Below, piece by piece: positions 1 through 8,063 of a stretch of DNA of 36,559 bases. The stretch spans positions 1 through 36,559 of the forward strand of contig JAURGG010000009.1 in NCBI GenBank assembly GCA_030833905.1, in the 5' to 3' direction. The stretch is from Schleiferiaceae bacterium. Its GTDB lineage: Bacteria > Bacteroidota > Bacteroidia > Flavobacteriales > Schleiferiaceae. The notes beneath the pieces are model-generated. The model did no database searches. It saw nothing but the letters and a program-made list of their open reading frames with translations, and was not told where the DNA came from. Within the stretch, counting starts at the first letter, position 1; each line of letters starts with the position of its first letter. The position numbers and the translations under genes are program-made.

Positions 1-909
1 CAAAACAGTTACCGCACCCCCAAGGCCTTGGATGTAAACGGACGTCTCGCCGAGCACCGTGTCCTGAGCAGCCAAATCAAACGCAGCCTGGCTGCGGTCA
101 TGAGTAATCATGTTAAAGCTCTGCACTCCTGAGGTCCATAGCAAGTCGTACACGCCGTAGTCCTTTCCGGCTGCTGAAGTGTCTGCACGAATCGAGTCGT
201 TGGTGTAAAAAATCCGCACCTTCGCCGAAGCATCGCCTGGATTGAATTGGTACATGGTCTCGTTGTTCGGTCCGCCAGAAACGATAAGGCCGTTGAAGTA
301 GTCCAAAAAGGCCGCATTCGACTCCAGCACACTCGGGTTAGAGGTTGAGGCGTCCACAATCCACTCCTGAAACTTTTGACGGCTAAGCTTGAGAAACATT
401 GAGGTTTCGCCCACGCGCACCCCGGTTCGAAGGGTCTTCACTCCGGCCTTGGGCACAAAACTCGTGTCACAAAGGGTTTCACCTGCTGCCGCTGTGCTGA
501 ATGCGTAGTACACTGAGTCGGTCAAGGCGGAATCGCTTCGCTGCACCTTAATATGAAACGCCGCAGTTGTGTCGCCGTACCATCCGGAGTACGGAAGGAT
601 CATGAATACGGAGTCTACCGTGGGATTCGCGCCAAAATCAGGAGCCACCGAACTGAGCACTAACTGAGTAGCAAACGAAGCCGTCGGGCGACCAAAAATT
701 GGGTCTTGGTAGCTGCCCACGAGCAGCGCCGCGGGGCGCAGCGTCACCAAGGAGTCAAATGCCTCGGTGTGGGTGCGCATCGCTACCGAAGACTTGGTTC
801 CGAAGGCAAATTGGCTTCCGTCGACAAAATCCAAACCGATTTCTCCAGTCGACTTCTCGCAGGACGCGAACGCGAACGCGAGTACCGCAGCGGCTAAAAT
901 CCGACGCAT
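1..909 (-). CDS. DUF4270-type lipoprotein (3' end cut by window edge)
   Basis: The reading frame starts at the ATG at 909 and stays open for 303 codons to the left edge, so the C-terminus is missing. The N-terminus begins MRRILAAAVLAF and ends in the lipobox-like FASC, with the lipid-modified Cys near residue 17. This predicts a lipoprotein exported across the inner membrane. The body is rich in Ser, Thr and Asp with beta-type segments, including DPIFGRPTASFATQL and a VDSVFMILPY segment, which resemble DUF4270 proteins of Bacteroidota. The biochemical role of that family is not known to me. The gene lies 6 nt after the glycogen-synthase-like gene on the same strand, so they are probably co-transcribed. 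DUF4270 next to this glycogen-synthase-like gene and panC is an arrangement I recall from Flavobacteriia, which supports the family call. No database search was possible. Confidence 0.75.
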   Translation of the reverse strand, partial: MRRILAAAVLAFAFASCEKSTGEIGLDFVDGSQFAFGTKSSVAMRTHTEAFDSLVTLRPAALLVGSYQDPIFGRPTASFATQLVLSSVAPDFGANPTVDSVFMILPYSGWYGDTTAAFHIKVQRSDSALTDSVYYAFSTAAAGETLCDTSFVPKAGVKTLRTGVRVGETSMFLKLSRQKFQEWIVDASTSNPSVLESNAAFLDYFNGLIVSGGPNNETMYQFNPGDASAKVRIFYTNDSIRADTSAAGKDYGVYDLLWTSGVQSFNMITHDRSQAAFDLAAQDTVLGETSVYIQGLGGAVTVL

Positions 910-915
910 AAAAAC

Positions 916-1716
916 TTAGGCGAACAGTGACTCGTAAAACGCATCGAGGGCCGCAGGGTTCTCAAGGAACTCTGCCCCGCTGTGCACGGGGACACCCGCG
1001 GCCTTAGCAGCCTCAACTGCGGCGGGAGAAGCGTTCGGGCTCATTTGAAGCACGGCATCGGCGTGGCGGGCGGCTCCGCAAAAGAGCGCCTCAGCCGAAG
1101 GATTGGTGAACTGGTCCATTCCCTGCACCCCGTCAAAGGTCATGCCCTCTTCGAGCCCTTTGTCAAGATTCCCGTCAAATCCGTTCTCAAAAAGGCTGTA
1201 GACCACTTTGGTTCCGGCAAAATGCGCGTCGTCGCTGTGAAACTGGCGGAGGTACACGGGCAGCGGAGCCGACATCCAGCCCATCACGTGCACGACGTCA
1301 GGCTGCCAGCCCAACTTTTTGATCGTCTCGATGATGGACTTGCTAAAAAAGAGCGAGCGCGCACCATTGTCGTCGTAAAACGCACCTTGGGCGTCTTCCC
1401 ACGTGCCCTTGCGCTTGAAGTACTCCTCGTTATCAATAAAGTAGACTTGAATCTTAGCTCCCGGAACGGACGCAACTTTGATGATCAAAGGCTGGTCGTA
1501 GTCATTAATGACCACGTTGATTCCGCTCAAGCGAATAACTTCGTGAAGTTGGTGGCGGCGTTCGTTGATGACGCCAAACCGAGGCATGAAGGCGCGGATT
1601 TCATGACCTAACTCGTTCATTTTCTTCGGGAAAGCCAGTGCGGCATTGGCCAAATCCCCCTCGGGGAAGTAGGGCTTAATCTCGTGTGAAACGTATAAAA
1701 TGCGCCGCTTTGCCAT
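916..1716 (-). CDS. Glycogen/starch synthase N-terminal (GT5) domain protein
   Basis: The product is 266 residues and begins MAKRRILYVSHEIKPYFPEG, like the N-terminal Rossmann domain of glycogen synthases. Recognisable stretches are the family segments INERRHQLHEVIRLSG, VYFIDNEEYFKRK and PDVVHVMGWMSAPLPVYL. A full glycogen synthase is about 480 residues and adds a GT1-type C-terminal domain that completes the ADP-glucose site. That domain is absent here. The KxGGL-type donor-binding motif expected near residue 15 is replaced by YFPEGDLA. Catalysis is therefore doubtful; a binding or regulatory role is as likely. Short versions like this occur in Flavobacteriia beside panC. It is transcribed divergently from panC, and a TACCTTTG element lies upstream of its start. 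Confidence 0.8.
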   Translation of the reverse strand: MAKRRILYVSHEIKPYFPEGDLANAALAFPKKMNELGHEIRAFMPRFGVINERRHQLHEVIRLSGINVVINDYDQPLIIKVASVPGAKIQVYFIDNEEYFKRKGTWEDAQGAFYDDNGARSLFFSKSIIETIKKLGWQPDVVHVMGWMSAPLPVYLRQFHSDDAHFAGTKVVYSLFENGFDGNLDKGLEEGMTFDGVQGMDQFTNPSAEALFCGAARHADAVLQMSPNASPAAVEAAKAAGVPVHSGAEFLENPAALDAFYESLFA

Positions 1717-1749
1717 AATCTCTTCTTATCGTGCCTATAAATTGGCCCA

Positions 1750-1757
1750 CAAAGGTA
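1750..1757 (-). promoter_or_regulatory. Candidate -7 element for the glycogen-synthase-like gene
   Basis: On the minus strand this reads TACCTTTG, an exact match to the Bacteroidota -7 consensus TAnnTTTG. It lies 33 nt before the start codon at 1716. No convincing -33 TTG is visible. Confidence 0.5.
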
Positions 1758-1778
1758 CGAAATTCTAAATTGGCGCTC

Positions 1779-1786
1779 TAGTTTTG
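1779..1786 (+). promoter_or_regulatory. Candidate -7 element of panC (leaderless)
   Basis: TAGTTTTG matches TAnnTTTG exactly and ends 7 nt before the panC TTG start. Transcription would begin at or next to the start codon. It is back to back with the minus-strand element at 1750-1757, forming a divergent promoter region. Confidence 0.5.
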
Positions 1787-1793
1787 GGCTGTT

Positions 1794-2672
1794 TTGGCGG
1801 AATCTCTCACGGTCCTACGGACCCTCGACCAACTGCGCGATTGGCGCAGTTCACATGACGAACTTGGATTTGTTCCTACCATGGGCGCGTTGCACGACGG
1901 GCACCTCGCCTTGGTGGACCGCGCTGCCAAGGATGGTGCGCCTGTTTTGGTCAGCATTTTTGTAAATCCGACGCAGTTCAACCGGCCCGAAGATCTGGCC
2001 TCCTACCCCCGCGACGAGGACGGCGACATCGCGCTACTGCGGAATTCTGAAGCCGCTGCGGTCTGGTTTCCTTCGGCTGTCGAACTCTACCCCGACGGAG
2101 TTCAAAGCCAGCACTTTGACCTTCAAGGGCTCGACACCCGGCTCGAGGGAGCGCTTCGACCCGGTCATTTTCAGGGCGTTGCGACCGTAGTGGACCGTCT
2201 GTTTACACTTACCGAGGCCACCAAGGCCTACTTTGGCCTCAAAGACTTTCAGCAAGTTGCAGTGGTGCGCCGCCTCGCGGCTCATCGGGGCGGAACCCCA
2301 ATCATCGTATCATGCCCCACCCTTCGCGAGTCCGACGGGCTTGCCATGAGTTCGCGCAACCGACTGCTCACCCCCGAGCAGCGAGCCGCGGCCCCCGCCA
2401 TCTATCGCGCCCTCCTGTGGGCCGCCAACGAGGTACGCGAATTTCCGGCTCCGGCCCGTGCGCTTCAGCGAGAGCTGCGCAAAGAGATCGAACGATTCGA
2501 AGGCCTCGTCGTGGAATCCATCGACTTCATCTTCTCGGACACCCTTGAGGCCTTAACCAACCCCGACCGCCCTGTAGATTCCTATGGCCGAAGCGTACAA
2601 ACACTTATATCCGTTTACGCAGGCTCTGTGCGGCTCATCGACAATGCGCCGTTGTACCTTTGCCGCAAATGA
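1794..2672 (+). CDS. panC: Pantoate--beta-alanine ligase (pantothenate synthetase)
   Basis: PanC joins pantoate and beta-alanine with ATP to give pantothenate, the coenzyme A precursor, in the cytoplasm. The family signatures are clear: [16 protein letters not shown] at about residues 24-39 (HxGH nucleotidyltransferase motif), FVNPTQF, a [10 protein letters not shown] segment, YFGLKDFQQ, and the ATP-binding SSRNRLL (KMSKS counterpart). The usual length is about 280 residues; this is 292. The start is a TTG at 1794. It gives the expected spacing to the first motif, and the next in-frame ATG falls inside that motif. The end overlaps panD by 4 nt (ATGA), so the two pantothenate enzymes are coupled. 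Confidence 0.95.
   Translation: MAESLTVLRTLDQLRDWRSSHDELGFVPTMGALHDGHLALVDRAAKDGAPVLVSIFVNPTQFNRPEDLASYPRDEDGDIALLRNSEAAAVWFPSAVELYPDGVQSQHFDLQGLDTRLEGALRPGHFQGVATVVDRLFTLTEATKAYFGLKDFQQVAVVRRLAAHRGGTPIIVSCPTLRESDGLAMSSRNRLLTPEQRAAAPAIYRALLWAANEVREFPAPARALQRELRKEIERFEGLVVESIDFIFSDTLEALTNPDRPVDSYGRSVQTLISVYAGSVRLIDNAPLYLCRK
2655..2662 (+). promoter_or_regulatory. Candidate internal -7 element for panD
   Basis: TACCTTTG, an exact TAnnTTTG match, sits inside the last codons of panC and ends 6 nt before the panD ATG. It could give panD its own, nearly leaderless transcript. This is a sequence match only; chance occurrence is possible. Confidence 0.4.
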
Positions 2673-3022
2673 CGATCGAGGTACTCTACAGCAAAATTCA
2701 CCGCGTCCGGGTCACCGGTGCGGAACTCAACTACATCGGCAGCATCACGCTCGATAGCGACCTCATTGATGCCGCTAAACTTATTGAAGGTCAAAAAGTT
2801 ACGATCGTTAACATCGACAACGGTGAGCGCTTTGACACCTACGTCATTCGCGGCGGAAGTGGCAGCGGCGAAGTCACCCTCAACGGCCCAGCAGCGCGCC
2901 GCGTGCAAAAAGGAGACGTCATCATCATCATCGCATACGCCGCAATGAGCGTTGAAGAGGCCCGCAGCTACCAGCCCACCCTACTCTTTCCTGAAGAGCC
3001 GACCAACCGTTTAAGGGCCTGA
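2669..3022 (+). CDS. panD: Aspartate 1-decarboxylase proenzyme
   Basis: PanD makes beta-alanine from L-aspartate and so supplies the second substrate of PanC. It is made as a proenzyme that self-cleaves at a Gly-Ser bond to create the pyruvoyl cofactor. Here Gly24-Ser25 lies in [11 protein letters not shown], exactly at the family position. Other family features are IHRVRVT at residues 10-16 and, near the end, [20 protein letters not shown]. The length of 117 residues is normal. I chose the ATG at 2669, which overlaps the panC stop as ATGA, over a TTG 9 nt upstream because it gives the canonical [12 protein letters not shown] start. A flippase-like gene begins 2 nt after the stop. Confidence 0.96.
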   Translation: MTIEVLYSKIHRVRVTGAELNYIGSITLDSDLIDAAKLIEGQKVTIVNIDNGERFDTYVIRGGSGSGEVTLNGPAARRVQKGDVIIIIAYAAMSVEEARSYQPTLLFPEEPTNRLRA

Positions 3023-3024
3023 TC

Positions 3025-3999
3025 TTGAACCTTCCTCGCATCCCGAGTTGGCTAAAAACCCTTGTGTTCGCCGCGCTGGGAGTTGGCCTGCTCTACTTCG
3101 CCTTCAGTGGAGTGGACATCCACGCCGTAGGCCGCGAAATGAGCCGGGCCACCTGGTACTGGTTCGCGGTGAGCATTGCCGTCGGCTATTCCGCCGTGAT
3201 TTCGCGCGGAATGCGCTGGAAGATCGTCCTCGACTCGATGGGCTACACCACCACATCGTGGCGCGCTACGCACGCCATAGGAATCGGCTACCTCATCAAC
3301 ATGGTGGTTCCGCGGGCCGGAGAGGTCGCTCGTGCCACCGCCCTGCGCCGCAGTGACAAAATTCCAGTCGATATCCTCATCGGAACCATCATCGTCGAGC
3401 GCCTCATCGACCTCATCATGATGGCCATACTGCTCGGAATCACCGTGCTACTTACCTATCCTGAGTTGCAGAAACTCTTGGCTAGTACCCAATCCGCCCC
3501 GAGTGGTGACGAGAACGGTTTCCCCTGGATTCCCGTCATTGGACTAACCCTTGCGGTCGCCTCATGGCTACTCCGCCACCGATTCTTTGAAACTGCTGTT
3601 GGCCAGCGCGTCCAAACATTTTTGCGCGGCCTTGCCCACGGCTTCACCAGCATTCTGCGCCTCAACAAACCATGGGCCTACCTGGGTCACACACTCTACA
3701 TCTGGGGCGCCTACTTTGTGATGGTCTACGTGTGCTTTTATGCCCTTCCGTCTACAGAGCACATCGGAATCGACCAAGGTCTGTTCGTGATGATGGCGGC
3801 GAGCTTGGGCGTTGTGATTCCGGTACCAGGAGGCGTTGGAGCCTACCACTACCTCGTGGCCAAGGCCCTCGAAGTCCTGAGCATACCCTATGTCGAAGGC
3901 CTCGCGTTTGCTACGCTGGTGCATGCCGCCCAGGCCCTGATGCTCATGTCTACAGGTATCATCGGATTCATCGGCCTGAACCGTTTTAAAAACGACTAA
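3025..3999 (+). CDS. Flippase-like / lysylphosphatidylglycerol synthase TM-region family membrane protein
   Basis: This is a 324-residue integral membrane protein with about seven or eight hydrophobic segments, for example near residues 10-28, 45-60, 118-142, 172-186, 222-240 and 254-275. The segments GYLINMVVPRAGEVARA (about residues 91-107) and SLGVVIPVPGGVGAYHYL (about 261-278) are the conserved blocks of the UPF0104/LPG_synthase_TM superfamily, related to the MprF flippase domain. There is no synthetase domain, so amino-acylation of lipids is not predicted. The substrate is unknown. It starts with TTG at 3025, 2 nt after the panD stop, and is followed 30 nt later by radA. This panCD-flippase-radA order is, as I recall, common in Flavobacteriia. 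Confidence 0.85.
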   Translation: MNLPRIPSWLKTLVFAALGVGLLYFAFSGVDIHAVGREMSRATWYWFAVSIAVGYSAVISRGMRWKIVLDSMGYTTTSWRATHAIGIGYLINMVVPRAGEVARATALRRSDKIPVDILIGTIIVERLIDLIMMAILLGITVLLTYPELQKLLASTQSAPSGDENGFPWIPVIGLTLAVASWLLRHRFFETAVGQRVQTFLRGLAHGFTSILRLNKPWAYLGHTLYIWGAYFVMVYVCFYALPSTEHIGIDQGLFVMMAASLGVVIPVPGGVGAYHYLVAKALEVLSIPYVEGLAFATLVHAAQALMLMSTGIIGFIGLNRFKND

Positions 4000-4014
4000 G
4001 CCGCGCCGGGTGCG

Positions 4015-4022
4015 TACCTTGG
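4015..4022 (+). promoter_or_regulatory. Weak -7-like element before radA
   Basis: TACCTTGG differs from TAnnTTTG at one position and ends 7 nt before the radA ATG. It is noted because the same TACCTT core recurs just upstream of several starts in this window. Confidence 0.3.
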
Positions 4023-4029
4023 CGGAACC

Positions 4030-5376
4030 ATGGCCAAGACCAAAAAAGCCTTTGTTTGCCAGTCCTGCGGAACCAGCTACCCCCAGTGGGCCGGCCAGTG
4101 CCGCAGCTGCAGCGCGTGGAACACCCTCGTCGAAGAAGTTATTGAGCGTGCGCCCGTCGATCAAGCATGGGTATCCCCCGGTCAAAGCCGTGTGTTGACC
4201 CTGGACCAAGTGGACCGAAGCGCCGAGCGCCGCGTCCCCACCGGCGACCTTGAACTTGACCGCGTGCTCGGGGGCGGATGGGTTCCTGGGTCCCTGAGCT
4301 TGCTCGGCGGAGAGCCCGGAATCGGCAAGTCCACCCTCATGCTGCAGGTAGCGCTCCATGCCGGCGCCAAAGCACTCTATGCCAGCGGCGAAGAAAGCGC
4401 GGAGCAAATCCGAATGCGGGCTGAGCGCATCGGCTTCAACGGCCCCGGATGCCACGTACTCGCTGAGGTTTCTACCTCCAAAATTCTGCAGGCTGCCGAG
4501 CAGCTCAAACCCGACTTGCTCGTGGTTGACTCGATCCAAACGGCCTACAACCCCCAACTCGATTCCGCCGCCGGAAGCGTCGGGCAAATCCGCGAATCCG
4601 CCGCCGAATTTCTGCGCTACGCCAAAGCGCGCCACGTGCCCGTGGCCCTAATTGGCCACATCACCAAAGAGGGCACCCTTGCCGGACCCAAGGTCCTCGA
4701 GCACATGGTCGACGTCGTGCTTCAGTTCGAGGGCGACAAGCACCACCTCGTGCGCACGCTGAGGGCCCTTAAAAACCGTTTTGGCTCCACTCAGGAGCTC
4801 GGGCTCTACGAAATGGCCGAACGTGGCCTACAGCCCGTCGCAAACCCCTCAGCGTGGCTGTTGGGGCAGCGAGGTGAGGGGCTCAGCGGTTCCGCCATCG
4901 GAATCACCGCCGAAGGCTTGCGACCTCTGCTCGTCGAAGTTCAAGCCCTCGTGTCGACCGCCGTCTACGGAACACCCCAACGCAGCTGCACGGGGTTTGA
5001 CACGCGCCGCCTCAACATGCTTCTGGCGGTGCTCGAAAAGCGCTGTGGATTCCACCTTGCCAGCAAAGATGTCTTTTTGAACGTAACCGGAGGCCTTCGC
5101 GTCGACGACCCCGCCCTTGACCTCGCCGTCTGCGCGGCTATTTTGTCGAGCCAAGAGGACCGACCCATCCCACCAGGGGTCGCTTTTGCCGGCGAAGTCG
5201 GTCTGGGCGGAGAGCTGCGCCCCATTGCCCGAATGGACGCGCGCGTTCTTGAGGCCGGACAGCTCGGTTTTGACTACGTCTGGGGGGCTAAGACGCCGGG
5301 CATGCCCAAGCGCCCGCACGGGGTGCATTTTGTGGCCCTCGACCGCATCAGCCAGGTCGTCGACAACCTCTTTTAG
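4030..5376 (+). CDS. radA: DNA repair protein RadA (Sms)
   Basis: RadA is a RecA-like ATPase and DnaB-type helicase that drives branch migration of recombination intermediates during repair and transformation. The order of parts is standard. First comes a four-Cys zinc finger (C10, C13, C24, C27 in CQSCG...CRSC). Next is the RecA-fold domain with Walker A GEPGIGKST at about 94-102 and Walker B LLVVDS at about 163-168. Then comes the RadA-specific KNRFG motif at 248-252. Last is a Lon-protease-like C-terminal domain, including GLRVDDPALDLAVCAAILSS. The length of 448 residues is normal. ATG 4030 gives the MAKTKKAFVCQSCG start typical of the family. The gene ends 51 nt from a convergent OmpA-like gene, with a hairpin between them. 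Confidence 0.97.
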   Translation: MAKTKKAFVCQSCGTSYPQWAGQCRSCSAWNTLVEEVIERAPVDQAWVSPGQSRVLTLDQVDRSAERRVPTGDLELDRVLGGGWVPGSLSLLGGEPGIGKSTLMLQVALHAGAKALYASGEESAEQIRMRAERIGFNGPGCHVLAEVSTSKILQAAEQLKPDLLVVDSIQTAYNPQLDSAAGSVGQIRESAAEFLRYAKARHVPVALIGHITKEGTLAGPKVLEHMVDVVLQFEGDKHHLVRTLRALKNRFGSTQELGLYEMAERGLQPVANPSAWLLGQRGEGLSGSAIGITAEGLRPLLVEVQALVSTAVYGTPQRSCTGFDTRRLNMLLAVLEKRCGFHLASKDVFLNVTGGLRVDDPALDLAVCAAILSSQEDRPIPPGVAFAGEVGLGGELRPIARMDARVLEAGQLGFDYVWGAKTPGMPKRPHGVHFVALDRISQVVDNLF

Positions 5377-5377
5377 C

Positions 5378-5408
5378 AAAAAAGCCGGCCCCCCAAGGGA
5401 CCGGCTTT
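5378..5408. terminator. Bidirectional intrinsic terminator between radA and the OmpA-like gene
   Basis: The arms AAAGCCGG (5381-5388) and CCGGCTTT (5401-5408) pair, and CCC/GGG extends the stem inside one mismatch. On the minus strand the stem is followed by a run of six T, which suits the OmpA-like gene. On the plus strand the T run is only three, so termination of radA would be weaker. Confidence 0.8.
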
Positions 5409-5427
5409 AGAAATCGTTGGGCGCAGA

Positions 5428-6402
5428 TCAGTTTCCGATCAGCTCCGCCAGCTCTCCCAAGTTGGGGGTAATGATGATTTCAGTCCGGCGGTTCTTGGAC
5501 TTGCCCTCGGCGCTGTCATTCGATGCAATGGGCAGGAATTCCCCGCGACCGGCAGCCTGAACACGTTGCGGTGTCACACCTTTACCCACGAGGATCTTCA
5601 CGACGCTTGTGGCGCGCATCACCGAAAGGTCCCAGTTGTCTTTGACAGCTGTCTTACCGTTGAACGCGTCGCTGTCTGTGTGGCCCTCGACAGCAATCTT
5701 GAGGTCTTTGTTCTCGTTCAGCACCTTGGCAAGCTCGCCCAAGGCAGAGGCTCCGTCGGGCTGCACGTCCCACGAACCGCTGGCAAACATCAGGCGGTTG
5801 TCGAGCGAAACATAAACTTGGCCGTTGCGCATCGACACGGTGAGTCCACGGTCCTTAAACCCAAGCAGAGCATCGGCGAGGCGCTGACGCAGGTATGCGG
5901 CGGCACTGTCCTTGCGGCTGATAAGGCGCTCCAACTCGGCCACGCGCTGCTCGCGCTGCTGAAGGGCGATCTCGAGGCCCATTAAGCGATCCTGCTCGCG
6001 CTTGAGAGAATCCTCTTTGGCGGCAAGTCGGGCAGCCAGTGACTCCATGCGCTCGAGCATGGCCTTGTTCTCGGTTAGGTTCTCTTGAACGAGGCGGCTG
6101 TTGTTTTTCAGCGCGTACTCGTAGTTGGAATTAAGGTCGCGGTAGGCGCGCTGCAGCTTGCGCATCTCGGCACCTTGGGCAGTCGTGTCTTTGATCGCGC
6201 CGTCCAAGGCAGCAAGTGCTTTCACCTTTTGGGCCTCGCTCTCGCTGGCGGCCACACGGGCCTTTTCAGCTTCAACCTTGAGCGATTCCGCCCGCTGAAC
6301 CGTCGAGTCGTACGACGACTGAAGCTCTGAATACTTTTTGGGCGACACACAGGCGCTGAGGAGCGCGATTGCGGCCAATGCCGCGGCAACTTGAATTCGC
6401 AT
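5428..6402 (-). CDS. OmpA-like peptidoglycan-associated lipoprotein with coiled coil
   Basis: The 324-residue product starts MRIQVAAALAAIALLSAC. LLSAC is a good lipobox with Cys18 as the lipid site. A long charged helical stretch (about residues 25-180, heptad-like Ala/Leu/Glu) predicts a coiled coil. The C-terminal 120 residues form an OmpA/MotB domain with FASGSWDVQPDG, VEGHTDSD and the NRRTEIII end, which binds meso-diaminopimelate of peptidoglycan in this family. The likely role is tethering the outer membrane to the cell wall. I preferred the ATG at 6402 because an upstream extension would bury the signal peptide. It is the last gene of a three-gene leftward operon, 13 nt after xthA. Confidence 0.9.
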   Translation of the reverse strand: MRIQVAAALAAIALLSACVSPKKYSELQSSYDSTVQRAESLKVEAEKARVAASESEAQKVKALAALDGAIKDTTAQGAEMRKLQRAYRDLNSNYEYALKNNSRLVQENLTENKAMLERMESLAARLAAKEDSLKREQDRLMGLEIALQQREQRVAELERLISRKDSAAAYLRQRLADALLGFKDRGLTVSMRNGQVYVSLDNRLMFASGSWDVQPDGASALGELAKVLNENKDLKIAVEGHTDSDAFNGKTAVKDNWDLSVMRATSVVKILVGKGVTPQRVQAAGRGEFLPIASNDSAEGKSKNRRTEIIITPNLGELAELIGN

Positions 6403-6406
6403 ACCA

Positions 6407-6414
6407 CGAAGGTA
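6407..6414 (-). promoter_or_regulatory. Weak -7-like element before the OmpA-like gene
   Basis: The minus strand reads TACCTTCG, one mismatch from TAnnTTTG, 4 nt before the ATG. The identical octamer and spacing precede the aldehyde dehydrogenase gene at 20670-20677. Confidence 0.35.
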
Positions 6415-6415
6415 G

Positions 6416-7159
6416 TTAACTCCAGCGGAGTCGCACCGGGGCATGATCCGAAAATCGGCAATCCCTCAGGTAGTCGACTAATTGTACCCGCTCAGGACTG
6501 TTGGTCACCCAGTGGTCGATGCGCCATCCCTTGTTGCGGTCGTATGCTCCAGACCGCATACTCCACCAGCTGTATACCTCTGTAGCGCCGGGATTCACGT
6601 GGCGAAACGCTTCGACCCAACCCTCTGCCTCAATGGACGCCATCCAAGCGCGTTCTTCAGGGGTGAATCCAGGCGTGCCATCAAGACGCTTTGGATCATG
6701 GACATCAAGCGACACTGGCGCCAAGTTCCAGTCTCCGCCAAGCACCGTGGGCCCCTGAAGCGACCTCAACCACCCGCCAAGGGCCTCGAGCGCCTCGAGC
6801 TTAAGCGCTTGCCGATGTGCTCCCTGCGAACCCGAAGGCAAGTACAGATTCACCCAGCGCACCCCATCAACTTCGACGGCGATGCAACGGCCCTCGCCGC
6901 GAAGAGAATCCGGCATCCAGTCCAAATCGAGCGCGTTTAACGGACGCCGGCTCAAGATCGCAACGCCACTGTATCCGGGTTTAATCGCTAGATCCGCAAC
7001 CACATGCCAACCTTCCGCAAGCGACTGAAGGCCCTCAAGATCATTCCACTTCACCTCCTGAATAAAGACAAGGTCCGGGTTCTCAGCATCAAGCCAAGCA
7101 CCCAGACCCTTCTTCCACGCGGCCCGCAGGCCGTTGGTATTAAGGCTTACCGCCTCCAC
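6416..7159 (-). CDS. xthA: Exodeoxyribonuclease III / AP endonuclease family protein
   Basis: The 247-residue product belongs to the exonuclease III (EEP) family, which cuts at abasic sites and digests 3' ends during base excision repair. The visible motifs in order are NTNGLRAA, QEVKW (metal-binding Glu), GYSGVAILS, GEGR, NLYLPSGS, GDWNLAP (catalytic Asp/Asn), YSWWSMRSGAYDRNKGWRIDHW and the terminal SDHAPV (catalytic Asp-His). The N-terminal EAVSLNTNG differs from the common SWNVNG form but keeps the key Asn. The start is a GTG at 7159 lying directly after the TAA of the upstream gene (TAAGTG), which suggests translational coupling. Confidence 0.93.
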   Translation of the reverse strand: MEAVSLNTNGLRAAWKKGLGAWLDAENPDLVFIQEVKWNDLEGLQSLAEGWHVVADLAIKPGYSGVAILSRRPLNALDLDWMPDSLRGEGRCIAVEVDGVRWVNLYLPSGSQGAHRQALKLEALEALGGWLRSLQGPTVLGGDWNLAPVSLDVHDPKRLDGTPGFTPEERAWMASIEAEGWVEAFRHVNPGATEVYSWWSMRSGAYDRNKGWRIDHWVTNSPERVQLVDYLRDCRFSDHAPVRLRWS

Positions 7160-8038
7160 TTAGTTCAGAACCAACGTCGACGTACCAATTTTCACGTTAT
7201 CGCTAAACACCTCAACCGTGTAGGTTCCAGGCTTGAGCGTCGAATTAAGGTCAAATGCGGCACAGCTCTGTACCTGCTTGCCCTCGTACATGATCTCAGA
7301 TTTCGCAGAGAAGTAAATGGTCTCGCTACCCACCTTCATACTGCGTTCGTCGCTTTGGCTCGGAAGCACACGTCCGTCCGGCGTATTAATGCGCATGTAC
7401 ACGGTGCGCTTCGAGGGCTCGGCAATGGCATTTTGGGCCACCGTAAAGCAGGCCTTGATGCGGTTTGCGCGACCCGCAGAAGTCGTAGGTTTTTCAACCC
7501 CCTTGCTACTCACTTTCACCGCAGTCGCTTCAAGAGCCGAAAGCTGCAGCTTCAGTGCGGTAGCCACTTTTCCGTTCAAATTTGTGTTTTGTGCATTGAG
7601 CTCGGCATTTTTGGACTGCTCGTCGGTAAGCTGGGCATCAACTTGGGCCTTGGCCTCACCCAGAACCGCGTAGGCCTTGTTCACGGAATCCACCTGGCTC
7701 GTCAAGCGCGCCACCTCCTTGCGGAGCGTGTTCACCTGATTGCGGTACTTCGCAAGCTCGGACTGCGTCACATTCTTGAGGTTTGTAATCTCTTCGATGG
7801 CCGCGTTCAAACGCGCGGTCTCGGCAATGATGTAACTGTTCATGCTGTCGTTTGCAGCCACTTGACCGATCAGGTCGCGCTTGTACTCCTCGAGTTCGCT
7901 CACCAAAATCGCCTTTTCCTCTTCGAGGTTTTCAACTGCGGAATTCCGGTTGAGGGCAAAAAATCCCAAAACCAACACCAAAGCCACGAGAAGGCCGATA
8001 ACTGTTTTTTGTCGCTTAGACGACGAATCGTTGCTCAT
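7160..8038 (-). CDS. Single-pass membrane protein with periplasmic coiled coil and C-terminal beta domain
   Basis: The protein is 292 residues and I do not recognise a named family. A short cytoplasmic N-terminus (MSNDSSSKRQK) is followed by one transmembrane helix at about 13-30. A Glu/Lys/Ala/Leu-rich coiled coil spans about 33-165. After a linker comes a 120-residue domain containing two Cys (KACFTV and QSCAAF) and Ig-like beta segments such as VYMRINTPDGRVL and KPGTYTVEVF. The Lys/Arg-rich N-terminus predicts that the bulk is periplasmic. Its operon partner is an OmpA-like lipoprotein, so an envelope role is plausible but unproven. I chose ATG 8038, since a longer frame to 8143 would overlap the divergent comF gene. 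Confidence 0.75.
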   Translation of the reverse strand: MSNDSSSKRQKTVIGLLVALVLVLGFFALNRNSAVENLEEEKAILVSELEEYKRDLIGQVAANDSMNSYIIAETARLNAAIEEITNLKNVTQSELAKYRNQVNTLRKEVARLTSQVDSVNKAYAVLGEAKAQVDAQLTDEQSKNAELNAQNTNLNGKVATALKLQLSALEATAVKVSSKGVEKPTTSAGRANRIKACFTVAQNAIAEPSKRTVYMRINTPDGRVLPSQSDERSMKVGSETIYFSAKSEIMYEGKQVQSCAAFDLNSTLKPGTYTVEVFSDNVKIGTSTLVLN

Positions 8039-8045
8039 TCTATTC

Positions 8046-8053
8046 TGAATTTG
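8046..8053 (+). promoter_or_regulatory. Weak -7-like element of comF
   Basis: TGAATTTG differs from TAnnTTTG only at the second base and ends 5 nt before the comF ATG. It lies within the 20-base gap between the two divergent start codons. Confidence 0.35.
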
Positions 8054-8055
8054 TG

Positions 8056-8063
8056 CAAATGTA
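8056..8063 (-). promoter_or_regulatory. Candidate -7 element of the coiled-coil/xthA/OmpA-like operon
   Basis: The minus strand reads TACATTTG, an exact TAnnTTTG match, 17 nt before the ATG at 8038. It covers the start codon of the divergent comF gene, so the two promoters physically overlap. Confidence 0.5.

Noticed and set aside
3568-4635. 355-codon minus-strand frame
   Set aside because: It lies antisense to the flippase-like gene and radA, which have strong family motifs. Its translation shows no domain and reflects GC-rich codon bias.
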